DNA of 63,724 nt from Candidatus Nitrosopumilus sp. Its GTDB lineage: Archaea > Thermoproteota > Nitrososphaeria > Nitrososphaerales > Nitrosopumilaceae. The notes below the pieces were generated by a model that saw only the letters and a program-made list of their open reading frames with translations, was not told where the DNA came from and searched no databases. The stretch covers positions 1 through 63,724 of the forward strand of contig JAOUAY010000001.1 in NCBI GenBank assembly GCA_029860565.1, read 5' to 3'. Within the stretch, counting starts at the first letter, position 1; the number at the start of each line of letters is the position of its first letter. Positions 42,452 through 50,381 of the stretch are shown here, in pieces. The position numbers and the translations under genes were made by a program.

Positions 42452-43183
42452 ATGGCAGACCCAACAATACTTGTGGCATTACTTGCAGGTCTAAGTTCAT
42501 TTATTGCTCCATGTATTTTACCAATGATTCCAGCTTTTCTTGCATACATATCAGGAACGACAGTTACAGAGCTTGGGTCCAAAAACGGAACTGTCCTTTC
42601 GATTAATAGATTAAACATAGTACTAAACACCGTATTTTTTGTACTAGGGTTTTCAGTTGTGTTTTCTACTCTGGGTGTTTTAATCAACAGTGTTCTTTCC
42701 AGTACAGCTGGTGAATTTACGGAGAGCCTTAACTTTGTGGGAGGGATCATAATTGTTGCTTTTGGTATCTTTTTGCTGCTATCCACAAAAATTCGTGCAT
42801 TAAATATGGAAAAGAAATTCTTTCCAAGAAATTCAAAGTCAAGTTATCCAATGTCTTTTGTGTTTGGTTTAGCATTTGCAGTAGGATGGACACCATGTGT
42901 AGGTCCAATACTTGGGACAATACTTACTTTGGCAGCCACTACCCCATCCATTTCATTTAGTTTACTACTTGCATATTCACTAGGTCTTGGAATTCCATTT
43001 GTCTTGATTGGAGTATTTTTCTCAAGAGCCACAAGAATTATTCGCTCAATGTCAAAACATCTCAAATACTACAATGTAATTTTAGGTGCATTCATAATTA
43101 TTTTAGGAATTTTGGTATTTACAAATCAACTTGCTTATATTGCAAATTTTCCACTTCTTAACGAGTTGGTTTTACTAGGGTGA
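42452..43183 (+). CDS. ccdA: CcdA-type cytochrome c biogenesis/thiol-redox membrane protein
   Basis: 243 residues from ATG 42452 (the open frame begins at 42389 but the extra part is polar and not family-like). Six hydrophobic segments with the two redox cysteines: C21 in SSFIAPCILPM and C149 in VGWTPCVGPI, each at a helix start as in CcdA/DsbD. It carries electrons from cytosolic thioredoxin to the outside. The next gene (thioredoxin/CBM) begins 4 nt downstream, i.e. the two halves of the actinobacterial DipZ protein split into adjacent genes. Confidence 0.9.
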   Translation: MADPTILVALLAGLSSFIAPCILPMIPAFLAYISGTTVTELGSKNGTVLSINRLNIVLNTVFFVLGFSVVFSTLGVLINSVLSSTAGEFTESLNFVGGIIIVAFGIFLLLSTKIRALNMEKKFFPRNSKSSYPMSFVFGLAFAVGWTPCVGPILGTILTLAATTPSISFSLLLAYSLGLGIPFVLIGVFFSRATRIIRSMSKHLKYYNVILGAFIIILGILVFTNQLAYIANFPLLNELVLLG

Positions 43184-43187
43184 TCAT

Positions 43188-44294
43188 ATGAAATCAGAGA
43201 TAAAGACTGCATTAATTTTAGGTATCGTTATTGCTGTAGGGGTAGGGATTTTAGGTGTGGTCTTTGCATCACTTGATGAAACAAAGTCGACAAGTACACT
43301 CACAGAAATAGATGCACTTTTGAAAATTGATAAATCAAGGTTCAAGGTTGCCCCAGATTTAGTAGGGATTGCACATTACCTAAACACAACACCAGAAGAA
43401 TTAACTGAAGAGATAAAGGATAAAGTTGTACTGTATGACATTTGGACATACAGCTGCATCAATTGTGTCCGTACATTACCATACATTACTGCATGGAATG
43501 ACAAATATGCAGATCAAGGATTGTTAATAGTAGGAATTCATTCGCCGGAATTTGAATTTGAAAAAGATCCAAAAAATGTCGAGATGGCAATTGGCAAATA
43601 CGGCATCAAGTACCCTGTTGTTTTGGATAATGATATGAAAACATGGAAAGCATTTGAGAATAACTATTGGCCAAGAAAGTACATTGCAGACCATGAAGGA
43701 TACATAAGATATGATCACATTGGAGAAGGCGACTATCAAAAAACTGAAAAAATTATTCAACAGCTTTTAGAAGAAAGGTCCACATCATTGGGAATTGAAA
43801 TGACATCAAATGCACCATTTGTAGACATTGAAGAGTTTGAACATTCGATGTTTAGGACACCCGAATTGTATTTTGGTTACAAGTTTGCACAAAACAGAAA
43901 CCAGTTAGGAAGTGAAGAAGGATTTCAGCCAGGAAAAACCATCTCATATTCAGAGCCAGACAACATAGATTTACACAAATTCTATCTAACAGGCCATTGG
44001 AAAAATCATGAGGACAGCATGGAGCTAATATCTGAAACTGGAACCATCAAGATGCTATACAATGCAAAAGAAGTAAACATTGTAACAGAAAATGATGCAA
44101 AATTGGAAATATTTTTGGATGGGGAACCAATACCAACAGAATATGCAGGAAAAGATATCACGTCAATCAACACACTGCAAGTTACAGAAGCAGGCCTGTA
44201 CAACATCATTAACAGTGAAAGCAGTGCATCCCATGTAATGGAGATAAATGTGACTGGAGAGGGCTTTCAAATCTTCACATTTACCTTCGGATAG
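43188..44294 (+). CDS. Extracytoplasmic thioredoxin-domain protein with DipZ-like C-terminal CBM
   Basis: 368 residues. One N-terminal helix (8-28, ALILGIVIAVGVGILGVVF) anchors it. A TlpA/ResA-type thioredoxin domain (~60-190) contains CINC: C90 and C93 in WTYSCINCVRTLPYI. The C-terminal ~170 residues (ELYFGYKFAQNRNQLGSEEG, then HKFYLTGHWKNHEDSMEL and EIFLDGEPIPTEYAG) form a beta domain like the DipZ CBM. It is predicted to act outside the membrane with the CcdA gene just upstream, in reduction of disulfides (cytochrome c, copper proteins). Confidence 0.88.
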   Translation: MKSEIKTALILGIVIAVGVGILGVVFASLDETKSTSTLTEIDALLKIDKSRFKVAPDLVGIAHYLNTTPEELTEEIKDKVVLYDIWTYSCINCVRTLPYITAWNDKYADQGLLIVGIHSPEFEFEKDPKNVEMAIGKYGIKYPVVLDNDMKTWKAFENNYWPRKYIADHEGYIRYDHIGEGDYQKTEKIIQQLLEERSTSLGIEMTSNAPFVDIEEFEHSMFRTPELYFGYKFAQNRNQLGSEEGFQPGKTISYSEPDNIDLHKFYLTGHWKNHEDSMELISETGTIKMLYNAKEVNIVTENDAKLEIFLDGEPIPTEYAGKDITSINTLQVTEAGLYNIINSESSASHVMEINVTGEGFQIFTFTFG

Positions 44295-44387
44295 TGTAAC
44301 CACACTGTCATGTAACCCCAGTTACAGTATCTGTGAGGACAACTCTGTTAAAAGTAAAAAATTCAACAGAACATAGGAAACTAAAGT

Positions 44388-45038
44388 ATGATCAGTGACT
44401 CTTGGAATAAAACAGATGGTGAATCAATAACTCAAAAAGTAATAGGCAAAGTAAAGCCAGAGGAACCAATTAAAAATAAGATTAATTTTGCACAAAAAAA
44501 ATTACAATTTCAAATTTCAAAACTAGAAGTAATTAACGAGAAATTACAGAAAAAACATGACACGATATTTGAAAAAATAGTTAACGCTCAAAGAAATAAC
44601 AAGCCCAGTTATGCTCAAGCATATGCTGGCGAACTAACACAGGTTAGAAAGATGAAAAACATGGTAGGCGGAGCAAAATTGTCCATGGAACAAGTCAAAC
44701 TCAGACTAGATACAGTTTCAGAATTGGGAGATGTGGTAGTAACACTTAGTCCATGTATGGCAATCATCAAAGGACTAAGTCCATCATTGAGTGGAATTAT
44801 GCCTGAAGCGAATGCGTCAATGGAAGATTTGTCACAAATACTTGGTGATGTTATGTCAGGATCATCAGTAAATGTTGCAGACAATATGAACGTGAACACT
44901 GCAGCAAGTGCAGACACGTTGGCAATCCTGGAAGAAGCACATAGTGTGATTGCAGGACAAACACAATCAGCAATCCCAGATGTTCCAGATACACTCAAAC
45001 GACAAATAGTTGAAAGAAAGTCAGATATATTCATCTAG
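44388..45038 (+). CDS. cdvB: CdvB-type ESCRT-III protein
   Basis: 216 residues. Four or five charged helices of the Snf7/ESCRT-III core: NFAQKKLQFQISKLEVINEK (basic helix 1), EKIVNAQRNNKPSYAQAYAG and ELTQVRKMKNMVGGAKLSME, followed by the acidic MPEANASMEDLSQILGDVM near the C-terminus. Thaumarchaea divide with CdvABC and carry several CdvB paralogues; this one lacks an obvious winged-helix C-terminus. No CdvA or CdvC gene is in the window. It is a separate unit downstream of the DipZ-like pair. Confidence 0.88.
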   Translation: MISDSWNKTDGESITQKVIGKVKPEEPIKNKINFAQKKLQFQISKLEVINEKLQKKHDTIFEKIVNAQRNNKPSYAQAYAGELTQVRKMKNMVGGAKLSMEQVKLRLDTVSELGDVVVTLSPCMAIIKGLSPSLSGIMPEANASMEDLSQILGDVMSGSSVNVADNMNVNTAASADTLAILEEAHSVIAGQTQSAIPDVPDTLKRQIVERKSDIFI

Positions 45039-45442
45039 AAAAATTCAAAAAAATATTTGACAAAATCATGTTGAATGTTATTTTTAATGTGAAAAAATAA
45101 AAACACACTATTTCCAAAAATATCCAACACATGTACTTCATCATATTGAAGTACACCAGGGATCTCAAAAACAGATTACAATTTTGGACTTGTTGCAGAA
45201 ATTGGAGGATGAAACACGCAGATGAGTTCAAGAAGAATTACAGACAAATTACTCCAGAAAATATACTTGAAACGATTTAAGGATATGTGGATTATGCTAA
45301 GTTCAATATTGAGATTTTATTAACAAAACGGGTTCAAATTTCACTGGGAGCACGACGTGTTTGGGGATATAGTTAGGCGTTAAGAAATCGTACCCACGTG
45401 GAAAAAAATCAAAAAAGGATTTTTTTAATATTGTCAACATCA
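45039..45442. other. Intergenic region with possible decayed frames
   Basis: About 400 nt between cdvB and the TfoX-like gene. It contains the weak frame listed at 45131-45280, and a 7-bp inverted repeat GTACTTC/GAAGTAC (45133-45139 and 45148-45154). The frame is also open from the GTG at 45398, so the 5' edge of the next gene is uncertain. Confidence 0.4.
45131..45280 (+). pseudogene. Possible decayed 49-codon gene
   Basis: ATG 45131 to TAA 45278-45280 reads MYFIILKYTRDLKNRLQFW and later YRQITPENILETI. In the +1 frame over the same DNA, an overlapping reading ILDLLQKLEDETRR (to TGA 45222-45224) also looks coding. Two good frames that each end early suggest a frameshifted remnant rather than a live gene. 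Confidence 0.3.
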
Positions 45443-45778
45443 ATGATTGGTAGTATTCCGTTGAAGAACTATAACTCAATCAAAGACAAAGTCGAACAAT
45501 TCAAAGAGGTAACAACTAGGCCAATGTTTGGCTATCAATGTTATTCCATATCAAAAAAATTCTTTGTAGGGTTTAGTAACAAAAATGATTTTCAAGTAAT
45601 TATAAGACTACCAAAAGAAAAACAATCCGATGCGATCGTTCATGAGGCAATAAAACCGTTCTCACATGGTGCAAAAATTGGGTGGATTGAGATTGATTCT
45701 AAAAATATTCCAAATTCAAGTACTGCAATGAAATGGATTACTTTGGCATATGAGTATGCTCAAAGTCTTTCAAAGTGA
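45443..45778 (+). CDS. TfoX-N-like small protein
   Basis: About 111 residues from ATG 45443; the frame is open to GTG 45398 but the extra residues are not family-like. The motif TTRPMFGYQCYSISKKFFVG matches the TfoX N-terminal/YjbR-like domain pattern (R-MFG, then a Phe/Val core). The rest ends in AMKWITLAYEYAQSL. Function in archaea is unknown; the bacterial relatives are competence-associated. Confidence 0.65.
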   Translation: MIGSIPLKNYNSIKDKVEQFKEVTTRPMFGYQCYSISKKFFVGFSNKNDFQVIIRLPKEKQSDAIVHEAIKPFSHGAKIGWIEIDSKNIPNSSTAMKWITLAYEYAQSLSK

Positions 45779-45858
45779 TTAGAAGAATAATACAAAAAGA
45801 AAAAAATCTCTGAGATTTTGAATCGTTTATTTTAAAAGTTACAAAGTAAAAATTTTCG

Positions 45859-46500
45859 TTAGTTTTCATCGTAGAATTTGTTGGCAAAATCATAACAATT
45901 TTGAAGATATTTCTTCAAAAATGGCTTCATGTCTAACTCCCGTATTGCGATTTCAAATTCTATCTGAGATTCAAATTGGTTTTTGAAATAGGGAGCCATA
46001 CGAAATAACTCATCAATATTCTCTACATCCTCAAATTTTTCTTTCTTTAGAAAATAATCTAGTGTTCCTTCTAATCTTCTTTCATACACTTCTTTTGATT
46101 TTCCATCTTCTTGTTTGAAGAGATACATCTTATTCCCATCAAGTTCCTTGTGTGCTATGTTATTTCTTTTTTGTATGAAATATGACATCAAAGGATCTTC
46201 CATCAATTTTTCATATTGCTTAGCATACAATTGGTAAAAACTTTCTATTTTATCATAATTCGGATGATCTAAAAGTTGTTTAATTCGTTTTTTATTATTT
46301 TTAAAATCATTTGTCTTTATTTTAATTTTTAATGAAACCAGGAAATCTTGTATTACATAATCCAATGAAGACCTGCAGGTAATAACAAAAGCATTAAGAT
46401 AGTATTCTGGAATCTCACTGTCTTCCTTATAGTGAATGAATAATTGATCTAGAAAATATTCTGCTTCACGTAATTTTATTTTGAAAGTTTTGGGTTTCAA
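45859..46500 (-). CDS. HEPN-like protein with RNxxxH motif
   Basis: 213 residues, all helical. The conserved element is IQKRNNIAHKEL with R112, N113 and H117, an exact R-N-x3-H of the HEPN nuclease superfamily, preceded by helices EYYLNAFVITCRSSLDYVIQ (N-terminal, HEPN-like) and followed by charged helices. HEPN proteins cleave RNA in toxin/antitoxin, abortive infection and related systems. A nucleotidyltransferase-like antitoxin gene is not seen beside it. Family similarity is from motif only. Confidence 0.55.
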   Translation of the reverse strand: MKPKTFKIKLREAEYFLDQLFIHYKEDSEIPEYYLNAFVITCRSSLDYVIQDFLVSLKIKIKTNDFKNNKKRIKQLLDHPNYDKIESFYQLYAKQYEKLMEDPLMSYFIQKRNNIAHKELDGNKMYLFKQEDGKSKEVYERRLEGTLDYFLKKEKFEDVENIDELFRMAPYFKNQFESQIEFEIAIRELDMKPFLKKYLQNCYDFANKFYDEN

Positions 46501-46653
46501 TTATATATATTAAAATTATTTTTACTCCCTAATATGATTACATCAATGTCAATAAACACAAATTATGATTATTTTTTAATAGTCTTTAAAAAATGAATTT
46601 CTAATTTATGTAACAAAGGTTTAATGAACACTTTGCTGATTTTTTAAATTAAA

Positions 46654-46758
46654 TTAATTCCAAAAATGTTCTTTCATGACGTGTTGTTCCAACTTAGAGA
46701 TAGGTACTATTTTTCCACAGGTTTTACATCGAAATAATTCGGATTCATTTTCAGGCAT
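46654..46758 (-). CDS. 34-aa C2H2 zinc-finger microprotein
   Basis: Minus-strand ATG 46758, TAA 46654-46656. MPENESELFRCKTCGKIVPI followed by LEQHVMKEH: C-x2-C, then H-x4-H at classical C2H2 spacing (11 residues between the pairs). Second single-finger microprotein of the window (see 21064-21162). Confidence 0.6.
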   Translation of the reverse strand: MPENESELFRCKTCGKIVPISKLEQHVMKEHFWN

Positions 46759-46762
46759 TCTA

Positions 46763-46831
46763 TTATTGTTGATTATGTGGATGACAAAGACACTGACATT
46801 TCTCACCAGTACACAAATCATGTTTATTCAT
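46763..46831 (-). CDS. Tiny Cys-rich peptide, possibly a broken gene
   Basis: ATG 46831 gives only 22 residues: LCTGEKCQCLCHPHNQQ at the end, with four Cys and three His. The open frame continues upstream for more than 20 codons of coding-like sequence (VENNSIWKQTPLRDFSSKC) without a start codon, so either a non-standard start or a frameshift lies near 46900. It is followed after 4 nt by the C2H2 gene. Confidence 0.35.
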   Translation of the reverse strand: MNKHDLCTGEKCQCLCHPHNQQ

Positions 46832-47032
46832 GATGCATTTGGAACTAAAATCACGTAAAGGAGTCTGTTTCCAGATCGAATTATTTTCTACAACGGTTTC
46901 ATCAACTTTTCAAGGTCTTCATGTAACGTTAACGTGATTACTTTTGGTTTAATTTAGATAAAAAGAGAATCGACATTTTCCTAAGGTAGATGCCACATGT
47001 GGAAATCGTAGTTTCGTAATCCTATACAACAT

Positions 47033-47425
47033 ATGAAATTAGACTTTGGTATGCAATGTATACGCCCAAGTTATACCAAAAGTATGCATAGAAATAGTAT
47101 GCAAGCATTACAATCAACATACAAAATAGAAGAAGACGTAAAAAATGAGGCTCTTCTCTCAATTGTCGCAGACAAATATTGCAGATTCATCCTTGAAGCC
47201 ATTATGGATATGCCAAAATCAACAATAGAGATAGCCAGTGAAAAAAAGATTCCTCTTAGTACCGTATATAGAAGAATCCAGACTCTTCATGACAACAAAC
47301 TGGTTCAGACATCTGGCACGATTACGGATGAAGGAAAGCGACTCTTTTTGTACAAAAGCAGGATCAAGGGAATCAAAAGTAAATTTGAAAGCGGTAAGAT
47401 TGGTGTTGAGTTGATTCTCAATTAG
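47033..47425 (+). CDS. Winged-helix (ArsR/MarR-like) transcriptional regulator
   Basis: 130 residues. Residues ~40-95 form a winged helix: KYCRFILEAIMDMPKSTIEIA and recognition helix IPLSTVYRRIQTLHDNKLVQ, then a wing (TSGTITDEGKRLFLYKS). The N-terminal ~25 residues are less ordered; a Met at residue 23 may be the start. A dimeric DNA-binding repressor by fold. Its target is unknown. It is preceded by a 10-bp palindrome (ACGTTAACGT, 46926-46935). Confidence 0.75.
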   Translation: MKLDFGMQCIRPSYTKSMHRNSMQALQSTYKIEEDVKNEALLSIVADKYCRFILEAIMDMPKSTIEIASEKKIPLSTVYRRIQTLHDNKLVQTSGTITDEGKRLFLYKSRIKGIKSKFESGKIGVELILN

Positions 47426-47528
47426 TCCCTTTCTAGTAATCCATAGGTATCATTCATAATCTTGTATAGGATTATGTAAAAATTAATTATAAAAAGATAG
47501 AAAAATATTGAGAAAAAGAAAAAATATT

Positions 47529-47750
47529 CTACTTTCTCAACTTCAATGCCATTTTTGCAGCTATTGCCCAAGACATCACAGTAAATCCAATTGGGAATAT
47601 CCCGCTTGTTAGTATCTGTGGTACTTGTTCTATTGCAATGCTTCCACTGGAATACATTGCTGCTGCTACTGGTAAGGCTACCAGTCCGACTACTCCGAGT
47701 TTTGTCTTTGTGTGCTCGGAGACTTTTTGCTGTATGTTGTATGTACTCAT
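47529..47750 (-). CDS. 73-aa membrane protein
   Basis: Starts MSTYNIQQKVSEHTKTKLGV. Two hydrophobic segments (about 19-36 and 48-66, FPIGFTVMSWAIAAKMALKL) with a polar N-terminus and a basic end KLRK. Lone on the minus strand. No motif. Confidence 0.55.
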   Translation of the reverse strand: MSTYNIQQKVSEHTKTKLGVVGLVALPVAAAMYSSGSIAIEQVPQILTSGIFPIGFTVMSWAIAAKMALKLRK

Positions 47751-47973
47751 TGTAATCGTATAGTGTAAGGGGACTGCAGTACTTAGAATGGACCTAACTT
47801 TTTGGGATCAATTTATTCAGGAAATGAATTGAAACACTCACAATGTAGTTCAGTAATTGAACTTTTGTTCATAAATTGAATTTAGCAGACAATACAGATC
47901 AAAAAAACCATGTAGTTTATAGAATTTAAAATAAAAATAATTATTTTTTTAATTCCCTCTGAATATTTTCAGA

Positions 47974-48588
47974 TTATTTTCCCATTGATTTATTTTTTTT
48001 AACATTAGGGCATGTCTCCATACCCTCTTTTTTACAAGTACTTTGAATAAATCTGTCAAAGTCATTTTCGTCAAATAACTGCCATCCCATCTTATGTATG
48101 TCCAAGTCATATGACCTGTAATCCTCTATAATATCTCCAAACCAGGCCCGATAGAGATCCTCTTCTTGTTGTGCTTGCTGGTGGTTATTGAAAAATTTTA
48201 GTTCTATCCAATCAATATTGCCGTTAGTTCTGGCTGAAAAGTCACAATACGGAGCATTTGTAAGATATTCTTTCATTGATTCCACCCTTGTCACAAAGTC
48301 CTTTGGAGATGTGAACTTTACAGTGACAAGACGTAAAATTGGCATGTTAACTTGGTTTAGATCAACCATTGTGGTATAACCATGAATTACATTTAGTTTT
48401 TCCAGTCTTGCTATTCTCTTTCCTATTCCTCGCTCAGACATGTTTGTTCCCAGATCTGCAAGTTTTTTTACAATCGTTCTTGTGGAATCCCTTGCATTTG
48501 CAATAAGCAAGTTGAGTATCTGCCTGTCAATATTATCAATTACAATTTCTTTCTGATTTTTCACGGTTACAGGTTGAGTCATTGTCAT
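47974..48588 (-). CDS. Lrp/AsnC-family transcriptional regulator
   Basis: About 204 residues from ATG 48588 (a TTG at 48618 is possible). The AsnC-type HTH is IDNIDRQILNLLIANARDST with recognition helix NMSERGIGKRIARLEKLNV; a RAM/ligand-binding-like alpha-beta part follows (RLVTVKFTSPKDF, AWFGDIIEDYRSYDL). A Cys/Lys-rich tail (KEGMETCPNVKKNKSMGK) is unusual. These regulators sense amino acids or metabolites. Target unknown. Confidence 0.85.
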   Translation of the reverse strand: MTMTQPVTVKNQKEIVIDNIDRQILNLLIANARDSTRTIVKKLADLGTNMSERGIGKRIARLEKLNVIHGYTTMVDLNQVNMPILRLVTVKFTSPKDFVTRVESMKEYLTNAPYCDFSARTNGNIDWIELKFFNNHQQAQQEEDLYRAWFGDIIEDYRSYDLDIHKMGWQLFDENDFDRFIQSTCKKEGMETCPNVKKNKSMGK

Positions 48589-48742
48589 GATTTGAGCAAT
48601 TAGTTTTAAAGAATTCAAAGATATTCAGGAACGTTCAAAAAGTGAACTAATCTTGTTAAAAAAATTCATAATTTGAACAAATGTATCTCTGAAAGTATAA
48701 TGCATCCTAAATAATTCCAATGAATAATACTCTCGAAATCAA

Positions 48743-48967
48743 ATGAATACACCACAAGAAATGAAAGAAAATCTCATCATGGAGGAATACTATTCATTTC
48801 TTTATGATTTGGCCACAAAGAAAAACTATGGACATTCGTCACAACTAACATCAGAAGAAAGAAAATATTGTGAAAGATTACTGTCCCATACCAAGTCAAA
48901 ATACAAATCTAATGAATTGTACCTACCACTGATGAAAAACATTCTAAGATACCAGAATGTAAAATAG
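48743..48967 (+). CDS. 74-aa hypothetical protein
   Basis: Starts MNTPQEMKENLIMEEYYSFL. Aromatic and charged (ATKKNYGHSSQLTSEERKYC), ending with a helix PLMKNILRYQNVK. Divergent from the Lrp-family gene, with ~150 nt between. No family recognised. Confidence 0.55.
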   Translation: MNTPQEMKENLIMEEYYSFLYDLATKKNYGHSSQLTSEERKYCERLLSHTKSKYKSNELYLPLMKNILRYQNVK

Positions 48968-48992
48968 AAACAATGTGTTAACTGTGAAAAAA

Positions 48993-49124
48993 TTAAATAA
49001 AAAAACACACTTTTACAACCTTTATCATTTTCAATTTTTTTAATTTCTGTATGATCTTAGATAAGATGCTGTCATCGTATACACCATAAGGATATTTTGC
49101 ATCATCAGTAGTAAGATTATGCAA
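48993..49124 (-). CDS. Doubtful 43-aa small frame
   Basis: Minus-strand TTG 49124, TAA 48993-48995. TTDDAKYPYGVYDDSILSK and a Lys-rich tail have coding-like composition, but there is no ATG and no motif. Listed because it explains part of a ~290-nt gap. Confidence 0.25.
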   Translation of the reverse strand: MHNLTTDDAKYPYGVYDDSILSKIIQKLKKLKMIKVVKVCFFI

Positions 49125-49261
49125 TAATTTTCAGACCGACATGTGAAATAATTTAGAATTAAAGATAGATTCAATTATAATTCACAACATAATTGTACAT
49201 ATTTTGTATCAGTGTATCATATTAAGAAATATCAAAGAAACAAAATCAATTGTTTAATAGG

Positions 49262-49603
49262 TCATTTTGATTTTTTTTTACTTTTTTCAACCAAAATTTT
49301 CTTTATTCTAGAAATTGTCGGATAGCTGTATCCACGTCTTCGATAATTTGCAATCATCATCTTCCAATTCTTTAATCTCCACTGAGCTTGTTCCATAGTT
49401 ACGGAATGCACCTCTTTTTGAATAATGCTTTTTCTGCCCACCTTTAAGGTTCCAGCATCTTTTGCAGACCACCGATTCATTGCAAATTTTAATCCTGAAA
49501 GGATTTCATCTACAGGCATTTCTTTAAAATAATCTTTGAGTTTCTTTAGTTCATCATCTGTGGGTTTTTTAGAAATCGGTAACTCGATAATTGGTTTTTG
49601 CAC
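49262..49603 (-). CDS. Basic hypothetical protein, 113 aa
   Basis: Starts MQKPIIELPISKKPTDDELK. The C-terminal part is strongly basic with an HTH-like end (RRRGYSYPTISRIKKILVEK). Probably binds nucleic acid by charge. No family recognised. Confidence 0.55.
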   Translation of the reverse strand: MQKPIIELPISKKPTDDELKKLKDYFKEMPVDEILSGLKFAMNRWSAKDAGTLKVGRKSIIQKEVHSVTMEQAQWRLKNWKMMIANYRRRGYSYPTISRIKKILVEKSKKKSK

Positions 49604-49690
49604 AAAAATTTTAGATGATCATACTTTAAGAGAATCTTGCTAAGCTAGAATTAACTAAAATAGGAAATATTAGAAACGATCCAATCAATC

Positions 49691-49810
49691 CTAACAACCT
49701 AAAGGAATGTTTGAATTTTTGCATAAAGTCATGTATATCCCAAATCCAATAATTATTGCTGCAAAGACAGACAACGGAACCAGAAGAAAAATATTGGTTT
49801 TACGACCCAT
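49691..49810 (-). CDS. 39-aa membrane microprotein
   Basis: Minus-strand ATG 49810, TAG 49691-49693. One hydrophobic helix (IFLLVPLSVFAAIIIGFGIY) after a basic start MGRKTN, with a Cys near each end of the tail. One of several single-helix peptides in the window. Confidence 0.5.
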   Translation of the reverse strand: MGRKTNIFLLVPLSVFAAIIIGFGIYMTLCKNSNIPLGC

Positions 49811-49849
49811 AATGGAAAGTGAGTAGCAGACTATAAAATTGTCACATTG

Positions 49850-50266
49850 TTAATCTGTTGTAATTGTAAAGGTGCCTCTTGTTTTTGGATCTTGCAATAG
49901 TGAAATCATCGCTCTAGGCAACAAATCAGATGCCTTATCACACTTTACTGCCAACGTTCTAGGACATATGAAATCACTTTTTCTAATTACAATGTCATCA
50001 TTATGAGTAAGAATCAGATCAGGATGGCCGTTTCCTTCAATTACAAATTCATGATCACCTACACGAATTGAAAAGAATACCTTAGCATCAGAATTTCTGA
50101 GTTTGTCTTTTAGTTCTTGAGGCAAATCATTGCAACTGGAGGTTGCATTAACTCCCACAATACAATCTCCCTGAGGTGTCAAACGAGATTCTTTTGTTAT
50201 CTCTATAGTTTTTTGATGGTTTGATCTAATATTTTCATGTCCAGAAAATTGAATTTCAAATTTCAT
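49850..50266 (-). CDS. DUF371-family archaeal protein
   Basis: 138 residues from ATG 50266 (the frame stays open to 50347, but the extra residues are not family-like). The DUF371 features are EIQFSGHENIRSNHQKTIEI at the start and SRLTPQGDCIVGVNATSSCN in the middle, then ALLPRAM-like DLLPRAMISLL at the end. This family is widespread in archaea with no known function; the two invariant segments suggest a binding pocket. It is divergent from psmA across ~115 nt. Confidence 0.85.
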   Translation of the reverse strand: MKFEIQFSGHENIRSNHQKTIEITKESRLTPQGDCIVGVNATSSCNDLPQELKDKLRNSDAKVFFSIRVGDHEFVIEGNGHPDLILTHNDDIVIRKSDFICPRTLAVKCDKASDLLPRAMISLLQDPKTRGTFTITTD

Positions 50267-50381
50267 GAATTCAACATAAATCAGTTTCAAATTAAGCTTG
50301 TTTCTTAGGCTCCGATCATAGAAGTGATTATTCTCAATTATGGGCACAGTTTAAATTGTACATTCTAAGCATTGGAATCAA

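Noticed and set aside
42352..42786. Minus-strand frame over the ccdA start
   Set aside because: Shadow of ccdA.
46676..46858. Plus-strand frame in the 46.6-46.9 kb interval
   Set aside because: The minus strand holds a complete C2H2 finger (46654-46758); the plus frame shows no such pattern.
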